From NCBI GenBank assembly GCA_002917075.1, contig NTMA01000181.1:1-13772 (forward strand): a stretch of 13,772 nucleotides of DNA, read 5' to 3'. Shown piece by piece: positions 7,894 through 13,772 of the stretch (position 1 is the stretch's first letter; each line of letters begins with the position of its first letter). Below the pieces are notes generated by a model. The model saw nothing but the letters and a program-made list of their open reading frames with translations. It did no database searches and was not told the origin of the DNA. This DNA comes from Hawksworthiomyces lignivorus. Taxonomy: Eukaryota > Ascomycota > Sordariomycetes > Ophiostomatales > Ophiostomataceae. The position numbers and the translations under genes are program-made.

Positions 7894-8565
7894 ATGCCCA
7901 AGCCGGCCGCAGATGACGCCGGCGGCGGCAGCAGCAGTGCAGCGCCCCGAGACAGGAAGGCGCCCTTTAAGCACCACCGCGATCGCGTAGGGCCCCGCGC
8001 GCCGCTGCCCGTCGAGGATGACGCCTGGCGCCGCAAGCTGCTCAAGGCTAAAGAGGCCGGCGTGCGGCGGGCCAAGGTGCGGCAGACCTATGCCAAAGTG
8101 AAGGCGCGAGCGCTGGCCGAGGCCGGGACCACGACAACTGCGGGCCAGGAGACGGAAGATAGAGAAGGAGGAGATGGAAACGGAGACGCCGACGAGGGCA
8201 TTCACCCCGAGCGGCAGGCGATGCTCGACGACGAAGAAGAGGAAGATGCGCAGAACGAGACGACAGAGGCACGAGCTCCGCGGAGGAGACGGCCCCCTCC
8301 GCCGCCCGCGCCTTTCCAAAAAGCCCGCGAAGAGGCCGAGCAGCGCAAGGCTGCCGCGGCAGCGCGGCAGGCAGAGTTCGAGCGGCGGACAGCCGAGCGG
8401 GAGCAGAAGCGTGCCGACCGAGCGCGGCGGCAAAAGGCCATGGCACGAGCACGGCGGGTAGACGGCGGCAGAGGCACAAACACAAGGGACAACGGGGAGC
8501 GGAGAAAGCTGGGCCGCGAGAGCGAGGTACTGCTGGATCGGGTGCGCAAGCTCATGGGCAAATAG
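7894..8565 (+). CDS. fyv7: FYV7-like rRNA-processing protein
   Basis: Single exon, 223 aa, highly charged (Lys/Arg/Glu/Ala). The conserved N-terminal basic block is at about residues 20-77 (KAPFKHHRDRVGPRA ... DDAWRRKLLKAKEAG, then RRAKVRQTYAKVKARALAE). A long helical Arg/Glu region at about 135-190 may form a coiled coil. The C-terminal signature GRESEVLLDRVRKLMGK corresponds to the GPKIEDLLDKIK-type end of yeast Fyv7. Fyv7 is a nucleolar factor needed for 18S rRNA maturation in the small-subunit processome (family knowledge). The yeast protein is about 150 aa. The extra length here is mostly acidic and Ala/Arg-rich linker, as is usual in filamentous fungi. The ATG at 7894 has a favourable gtcgccATGc context and no in-frame upstream ATG close by. 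Coding sequence is very GC-rich, like SRP68. Assignment rests on weak, low-complexity similarity plus the two end motifs. Confidence 0.82.
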   Translation: MPKPAADDAGGGSSSAAPRDRKAPFKHHRDRVGPRAPLPVEDDAWRRKLLKAKEAGVRRAKVRQTYAKVKARALAEAGTTTTAGQETEDREGGDGNGDADEGIHPERQAMLDDEEEEDAQNETTEARAPRRRRPPPPPAPFQKAREEAEQRKAAAAARQAEFERRTAEREQKRADRARRQKAMARARRVDGGRGTNTRDNGERRKLGRESEVLLDRVRKLMGK

Positions 8566-9225
8566 AGCTCTACACAAAAAGGTGGGCGCCCATGGGACAA
8601 GAGCCAGATTCTTTTCTAAATTTTGGAGAACTTCTAATTCTGTGCATAACTCTATGGAGTTTGTTTTGTTTTGGTTCACAGCTATATTTTATTTTCATGA
8701 AGAAAGCGACTGTACAAGATTGTTTCGGCGGTCAAAACAGCAAACGGATATCATTAAATGTCCTAACGTTTTAAAAATGGCAGAGTGCATAAAGCAAGCC
8801 GGCAGATGAAGTGATGAGCAGAAAAATAATGGCAATGAAGAATGGAGAAGAAGTAAAGAGGAGTCCAGAGCCAGTCGTCGTTCCAAAGAATCCAAAACCA
8901 GCCGTTCCTCCGCAGGGAGGGGAGACTGTTGTCGGAACAGAGCTTTGGCCAGTTAAATGAGCATAAAAAGAAGATGGGGAGAAGAGGAAGACACGATGTA
9001 CGTTAGAAAAAAACACTCGTTCCCAGAAAAAGAACGCCAAGCTCGGTCATCATAATAATAAGAAAAGAAAATTGCGAAAACAACTTGTCCCTCTCATCTT
9101 GCCATGACAGATAAAGACAGATCCATCAGAGGGTGTGAAAAGAAAAGGAAAAGAAAATCTCGGGAAGCCAGCGTATGCAATAACTATGTACACCAGCCTC
9201 TTAGAGGGCCCTTGGCAATCTCTCT
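8566..9225. other. Convergent 3' intergenic region, FYV7 / RhoGAP
   Basis: 660 nt between the FYV7 stop (TAG, 8563-8565) and the RhoGAP stop (TAA, 9228-9226, minus strand). It is AT-richer than the genes, with scattered A-rich stretches, and no ORF with recognisable homology. It must contain both 3' UTRs. I see no canonical AATAAA on the expected strands, no tRNA and no transposon. Confidence 0.7.
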
Positions 9226-12200
9226 TTAGGCTTCAGCAAAGATGGTGTTGCTGTTCTCGATAACGAACTGCACAGCAAGGTTCTTGGAGTGCATGTCCGT
9301 CATCTCTCTCTCGATGTTGTGGTCGCGCATGATTGTTGGCGCGAACACCACAGCAAGGTTCTTGGGTGACATCTAGAGCTGGTTAGCCAAATGCCATGAA
9401 GAAATACGGAAAAGCGTAGCGGTAATAGTCTCAAACATACCAGATTCTCGCGTTCACGATTCGCAACGCGGGCTAGATGGAACATTAAGAACTCGAGACA
9501 GTCACGATGCTTCTGCGGGAGCATATTGAATGTCTTGCGCAGATGCACACACCGCTCATTGGTGTCCGTGATACCTAAGGAGAGTTAGTTTCAGCTTATT
9601 TGCTGTTGAAAGTGGCAGGAGAGAGCTAGAAGAACGCACTGATTGATTCCAATATCCGGTCGTACACTTCGTACGTCAGCAGCGGGTTCGGCAGCTTACG
9701 GAAGTACTGCTTCAGGACACTTGTGACCGCGGTAATATCGAGGCCCGGATCTGATATGTCGTAGTCCTCTTGCTTTTCGAATCCCTCCTGGATCGCCTTG
9801 ACTTGCGAGTTGCCGCCAGTCTTGCGGTAGATACCTTCGATGTCCATGCCACGCAGCTCAACTTCTTCGATACAACGTGTCACCACACTTGGGATCTGCC
9901 GGCGTTCAAAGTCGGCCCGCTCCACGAGATCAGACCCAAACAGGATGCTTGGTGCTTCCGCCACGGCCGGTGCAGAGTTCATCAGACTAGTATTAGTGCC
10001 CGACTTCGGCATATTGCCAGACTTCTTGAAGAAACCGAAGCCACCGCCGCCTGCATTGTTGTAGGTGTTGTTGTTGTTGTTGCCGCCAGCACCGCCAGTT
10101 TGGACAGGACCGCTGATATTATAGCCACCATTCGCACCAGCACCACCTGCACCGGCTCCTGCAGGACCAGTACCGCTAGCGCCACGCATCGCAGAGCCGT
10201 TGCCCGCCGGTCCGTATTCTCCGGGCATGCGATTGCCCTGCAACGGCGAGGTGCCAAAAGTGACAGGGGAATCAACTGAGGTGACTGTCATATTGTAGGG
10301 CAAACCGATATTGTCGCCCGTCAGCCCGTGGTACGCATTGCGCTCGCGGTCGTTCTGGAAGGCTCCGACAGCCCGGTTGACGCCCTTGGTCAGGTTCTGC
10401 GCCACCGTCTTGGAGCCCTTCTTCCAGTTGAACTTGCGCACTTGACCCTTGCGAATGTTCACCACGGTCGGGCCAGACTCGACAATCGGTTCCTCGCCAT
10501 CGGTACCGATAAGCGTCGCGTTGCCTGACGTTTGGATGCTGGCAGTATCCAGGTTCATAGACGAGATTGACGGACCCTTGTGCGTATGGTAGATGCCCAG
10601 GCCATTGGGAGACTTGACCTGCTCAGAGTTGATCTGCGACTTGAAGCGCTCCTGGATTTGGTGGGTGAGGTCGTTGTTCATGTCGGCCAGCTGTGCGTTC
10701 TTGGAAGAGAGTTGTTCGAATTCGAGAAGAGCACGGTCGCGATCAGCGATAGCCTGGTTCTTCTCCTCGATCAGCTCGTCACGCTCGGAATACAGCTGCT
10801 CGATTGTTGTCGCCATGTTCTTTTGCAGGTCATTCAACTTCTGCACAAAGTCTTTGATGGCCGAATCCTCGAGCTCTTTGGCGTCGATCGGTTGCTTGGT
10901 CGTCTTGGCCCGTTCGACATAGCCGGCCAAGACTTCCAGCTGGCGAATCATGATCTCGGCCTGCGTGTCAAGAACAGACACCGTTCGCCTCTTCTCGAGC
11001 AGCTTCTTGTTCAGAGACTTGAGATCCTTCTCTGTGTTAAACTGGCGCTCGAGCTCGGCTACTCTCTGCTCCGAGTTCCGCAGACGGCGTCTGAGCAGAG
11101 CTGGATCATCTTGTGTGCCGCCGCCGCCAGAAAGGGAAATTGGGCTGCTAATATCGTGACCGTGGGTGCCGTCCGCAGAATCCTCGACAATAGGAGTCTT
11201 GGGCCAGCGCGGCGATCCTGTTGCCCTCGTCGTCTCGCTGACGCTGCGGTTGTGGCCGCGTGCTGCACTGTTTCCGTGGTTGAAGTTGCTCGATTCGGTG
11301 CTGCTGTTCCGGCCGTGGCGCACGGCGTTCGAAACGCGGCGCAGAATCGAGGAAGAACTCTCATCAGTGCCCAGTATGCGCGCCATATCCTCATCCATGC
11401 TGAAGTCGCCGCCAGCGCTCCATCTTGGCAGCTTGGGGGAGGGGCCGGTTGGAGGGGAGGCAGGGGTTGTGTCGCTACCAGCAACAGTGCCGCTGCTAAT
11501 AGACTCTTTATTCGGCGTATGTGAGGATGAAGAGCTAGCTGTGGAAGCTGCTGCTGCTGTAGGTGGTTGTGGCGGCGCCCGAGGCTGCATATATGTATCT
11601 GTCATTTTGTGTTCATTCATGCCAGGGCGGAAGGGGGGTGGCGGCGGCGGAGCCATCGTGGGCGAGGTGAGATCGTCCGCATTCGGCTGCTTAGCCAGAG
11701 GGCTTGATATAGGTTTTCCATTGACTGCAAGATTGAACTGTTAGCCAAATTATCCGAGTGCGAGCTAACCCACCAAGATTGTCAGTTTCATCTTACCTGA
11801 ACGAGCGGAGGTTGGCACCTCTTTCCTCGATATTCCGCGCTGGTCGCTGCTCGCGCTAGGACGGCTGCCGGGAGTGGTCAAACCAGCAGAGTCAGGGAAC
11901 GAGCGGGTGTCATCATCGTCCTGCGGGCGCCGCGTGTCTTGCGAAGACCGTCCTCCCGTAGCAGATGTCGTAGATGTGGCTGGTGACGGTGCAGATAAAT
12001 CCTTCTCCTTGTCTCTCCGAGGTGCCCTAGGTGTGTCGAACTCTAGGGGATTGCCCAAGGAGCTGTTTGACTGAGAATTGTTGCGCGGGCTAGCGTTTGC
12101 TTTCTTGCTCTTTGGAGCTTCTTGCAGCTTGAACGCTTCGCCGAGAGCATTGATTGGCGCTTTCCGGTGCTCCTCGACGGCAGTAGACGCACTGCCAGCG

Positions 12201-13326
12201 CTCGAAGAGGCCAGGCTTCTGTCTGTTCGCGACGATTTGGATGGTTTCCGAGAGGGCAGGTCTTTCGGTGTCGTTCCGCTGCTATCATAGTCGCTGGCAG
12301 TAGAGATAGAAGGGGCCGATGGCCCCTTTTCCTGGAAGGCGATGTGCGGCGTTGAAGCTTGCGAGTCGGTCTTCTTCTCGAGGCCACTACCGAAGTATTC
12401 CTTGTCCTTGGTCTTCTTGCTTGGGTCAGACACCGAGTCCGACATTGAACGAGGCGTAGCAGACGGCGCCGGGCTTGGGTCCAGGGCAACCGGAATGAAG
12501 AATGACTCGCTGTCGCTAGCGTTTAGGTCGACTGTGCCGCCAAATATAGACGAATTACGGTTGTTGCGGTAATTTGAAGAGGGAAGGTTGAGAGAAGCTT
12601 GGGGCACCTCCTTTGTAGTGGTGGCATCGGAAGCAGAGCGATCGGGAGATCTGTCAGGACGCAAATTGGTTGACCGAGCAGACGCATCAAGTCGCGGCAA
12701 GGGCAACCTTGGCCGGGGAGCCAGCTCGGTAGGTGTAGCAGGCGGAAGGGCGGGTAGGGATTTGTCGGTGATCATAGGAGAAGCATCTTTCTCGCGAGCC
12801 TTGGCCTGGGCGGCGGCTTTGTGCTTCTTCCTACGGCGGGCCATGAGGGACTCGTGGCAGCTCATGCAAAAGATGCCTTGAGAGGTGCGAGCATAGCGGA
12901 GGTTCTCGATCTTGCGCTTGCAGTTCCGACAGCGAAAGCAAGTGGCACAGAACGCCTGTTCGCCTGTCAAGATTGCCAGGTCTTCAATCTTGTTGCCGCA
13001 GGCGCTGCAGCTGTAGGTGCAGTTGTTGCAGATGAGGGATCCATCGCCGAGGAGCAGGAGGTTGGCATCGGAGTCAAGGAGGGTGCCGCAAGAATTGCAG
13101 CGAAAACAGTTTAGATGCCATCGATGGCCGGCTATCGACAGGCACTGTGGTCAGTGGCGGGCGGCGGCTACGGTGAAGCAAGGCAATGGAAGAAATAAAT
13201 TATGTGCGGGACAAACATACCAAGTTCGAATGCTTTGCCTTCCTCCAAGATCTCTCCACAGCCTTTGCAGGGGAAGATGTCGTCAGCCTCCATGGCACCG
13301 TCGAGATATTCGTCCATGGCTGTCAT
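9226..13326 (-). CDS. rga1: Rga1-type RhoGAP: two LIM domains, coiled coil, RhoGAP (five exons)
   Basis: Exons (minus strand) are 13326-13221, 13131-11797, 11724-9640, 9574-9441 and 9372-9226: 3807 nt, 1268 aa. LIM1 (residues 20-73) has C20, C23, H41, C44, C47, C50, C70 and C73. LIM2 (77-127) has C77, C80, C97, C100, C103, C106, C124 and C127. A Ser/Pro-rich linker follows, then a coiled coil (about 688-843), a basic RKFNWKKGSK block and a Gly/Asn-rich spacer. The RhoGAP domain spans about 1075-1262, with the arginine finger R1114 in GIYRKTGG (codon 9826-9824) and the signature NLAVVFAPTIMR. This architecture is that of yeast Rga1/Rga2 and fission yeast Rga4, which switch off Cdc42 (Rho) at polarity sites and septa. 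The start is fixed by an in-frame TGA two codons upstream of the ATG at 13326. The symbol denotes the Rga1 group, not proven orthology. Confidence 0.93.
9271..9365 (-). repeat. 17-bp direct repeat inside the last RhoGAP exon
   Basis: The same 17 bases (plus strand CACAGCAAGGTTCTTGG) occur at 9271-9287 and 9349-9365, 78 bp apart. They encode KNLAV in ...PKNLAVVFAP and ...SKNLAVQFVI. The protein repeat appears to be a normal family feature. Identical codon choice in both copies is the notable part. Confidence 0.85.
9373..9440 (-). other. RhoGAP intron 4 (68 nt)
   Basis: Donor GTATGT at 9440-9435, acceptor TCTAG ending at 9373, phase 0. It joins VANRERENL to MSPKNLAVVFAP, the most conserved C-terminal RhoGAP helix. 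Confidence 0.93.
9575..9639 (-). other. RhoGAP intron 3 (65 nt)
   Basis: Donor GTGCGT at 9639-9634, a CTAAC branch-like site, acceptor CTTAG ending at 9575, phase 1. Splicing gives YDRILESI/SITDTNERCVHL, continuous with the RhoGAP fold. Confidence 0.9.
10020..10200 (-). repeat. Low-complexity Gly/Ala/Asn tract in RhoGAP
   Basis: A run of Gly, Ala and Asn codons (including five consecutive Asn codons, GTT repeats on the plus strand around 10065-10080) separates the coiled-coil/basic region from the RhoGAP domain. It looks like a flexible, length-variable spacer. Confidence 0.75.
11725..11796 (-). other. RhoGAP intron 2 (72 nt)
   Basis: Donor GTAAGA at 11796, acceptor TTGCAG ending at 11725, phase 1. 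It joins ...TSARS/VNGKPISSP in the disordered linker. Without splicing the frame ends soon after the donor. The ATG at 11656 is therefore internal. Confidence 0.87.
13132..13220 (-). other. RhoGAP intron 1 (89 nt)
   Basis: Donor GTATGT at 13220-13215, a CTGAC branch site, and acceptor ATAG ending at 13132. It is phase 1, and splicing rebuilds LIM1 as ...AFEL/AGHRWHLNCFRC, restoring the His and the third Cys at the required spacing. Confidence 0.93.
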
Positions 13327-13401
13327 GCTTCAAAGGGAGACGAGGCCCCCGGGACCAGAGAGTTTCTTGGTGAATCAGACAAGCAGCGGCGGCGGCGATA
13401 G

Positions 13402-13455
13402 TCAGCGGAGAGAAGGAAATGGGAAGGCGTCAACGAACGACGTTGAGGTTCTCAT
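13402..13455 (-). other. Possible 17-codon uORF in the RhoGAP leader
   Basis: Minus-strand ATG at 13455-13453 opens a 17-codon frame ending at TGA 13404-13402, 75 nt before the RhoGAP ATG (13326). Whether it is transcribed depends on the unknown start site. Confidence 0.3.
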
Positions 13456-13743
13456 ATGTGGACGGATGACAGAGACTCGTCGACGGATCGTGATCCGGCG
13501 GTGGCAAAAGAGTGGTATTCTGAACTAACGGACCGGAGATGGGGAAGAGACCCAGGACGACTCGAACCAAAGAGAGAGCAAGACAACAAAGACAACAGAC
13601 GAGCGATCGAGAGAACAGACGGTCAGTCTGACAAGGGAGAGAGGCCCGATGAAGAAGGGCAAAAAAGTCCCCAGAACCAGAAAAGTAAAATGAAACGACG
13701 TGTGAAACGAAGACCAAAAATAAAAAGCAAAGAGCAAAATAGC

Positions 13744-13765
13744 AAAAAAAAAAAAAAAAAAAAAA
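13744..13765 (+). repeat. A22 homopolymer at the right edge
   Basis: Twenty-two A residues on the plus strand, about 420 nt upstream of the RhoGAP ATG. It may be a poly(dA:dT) promoter element and also the point where an assembly contig broke. Confidence 0.85.
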
Positions 13766-13772
13766 GGAAAGG

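Larger units (their letters stand above)
13327..13772 (-). promoter_or_regulatory. Upstream region of the RhoGAP gene
   Basis: 446 nt to the window edge. On the coding (minus) strand it is pyrimidine-rich, especially about 13540-13740, as is typical near fungal transcription starts, with a T22 run (A22 at 13744-13765 on the plus strand). I see no clear TATA box, tRNA or other gene. Confidence 0.55.

Noticed and set aside
7804..8679. 291-codon minus-strand open frame covering all of FYV7
   Set aside because: It is a mirror of a GC-rich gene, reads the A24 tract as poly-Phe and has no recognisable motif. The plus-strand frame has conserved Fyv7-like ends.
10580..11524. 314-codon plus-strand open frame inside the RhoGAP gene
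   Set aside because: It is antisense to the coiled-coil coding region, whose sense translation is clearly conserved. The antisense product shows only compositional echoes (Leu/Val/Gln).
11656..11656. ATG at 11656 as start of a separate RhoGAP gene, with the LIM part as another gene
   Set aside because: A good 72-nt intron (11725-11796) joins the LIM part and the RhoGAP part in frame, the sequence upstream of 11656 stays open to the acceptor, and LIM plus RhoGAP is a known fungal architecture.
13555..13570. tRNA B-box-like GGTTCGAGTC on the minus strand
   Set aside because: The flanking sequence is a pyrimidine-rich leader. No A box or acceptor and anticodon stems can be formed around it.
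1..13772. Mobile element, prophage, CRISPR or bacterial operon
   Set aside because: No transposase, integrase, reverse transcriptase, spaced repeats or terminal inverted repeats seen. All genes are spliced or eukaryote-specific families.

Overview
The window reads as nuclear DNA of a filamentous ascomycete (Pezizomycotina, most likely a sordariomycete). The support is: short spliceosomal introns (65-89 nt) with GTRNGT-type donors, CTGAC/CTAAY branch sites and YAG acceptors; four genes that all belong to eukaryotic families; long gene-free promoter regions; and pyrimidine-rich leaders. No bacterial, viral or transposon gene, no rRNA, no tRNA and no CRISPR array was found. Long A runs at both edges, together with an arbitrary length, suggest that the window may be a whole assembly contig broken at homopolymers (inference).

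Layout. (1) 1-1977, plus strand: the 3' part of SRP68, a signal recognition particle subunit. The 5' exon(s) lie outside the window, 1-65 is the tail of an intron, and a second intron is at 1305-1385. (2) 1978-2331: a convergent 3' region. (3) 2332-5342, minus strand: a two-exon gene for a fungal Atos-type protein (DUF4210 plus the Atos C-terminal domain, FAM214-like), 979 aa. (4) 5343-7893: an unusually long (2.55 kb) divergent intergenic region with bZIP-type sites (TGACGTCA, TGACTCA), a GATA cluster, short tandem repeats and purine/pyrimidine tracts. At its right end an upstream ORF runs through an A24 tract just before the next gene. (5) 7894-8565, plus strand: an intronless FYV7-like rRNA-processing factor, 223 aa. 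(6) 8566-9225: a convergent 3' region. (7) 9226-13326, minus strand: a five-exon Rga1-type Cdc42/Rho GTPase-activating protein (two LIM domains, coiled coil, RhoGAP), 1268 aa after splicing. (8) 13327-13772: its upstream region, with a possible uORF and an A22 tract.

The four genes do not form one pathway. They are neighbouring housekeeping and cell-biology genes: protein targeting to the ER, a putative regulatory protein, small-subunit rRNA maturation, and polarity signalling. Read as pairs, SRP68/Atos are convergent, Atos/FYV7 divergent and FYV7/RhoGAP convergent.

I do not see a convincing new biological system. The observations most worth testing are the poly-lysine (AAA)8 uORF directly in front of FYV7, the long A tracts inside SRP68 introns, and the regulatory content of the 2.55 kb divergent region. 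All gene models are hand-spliced from the sequence. Domain names come from recognising conserved motifs, not from a database search.
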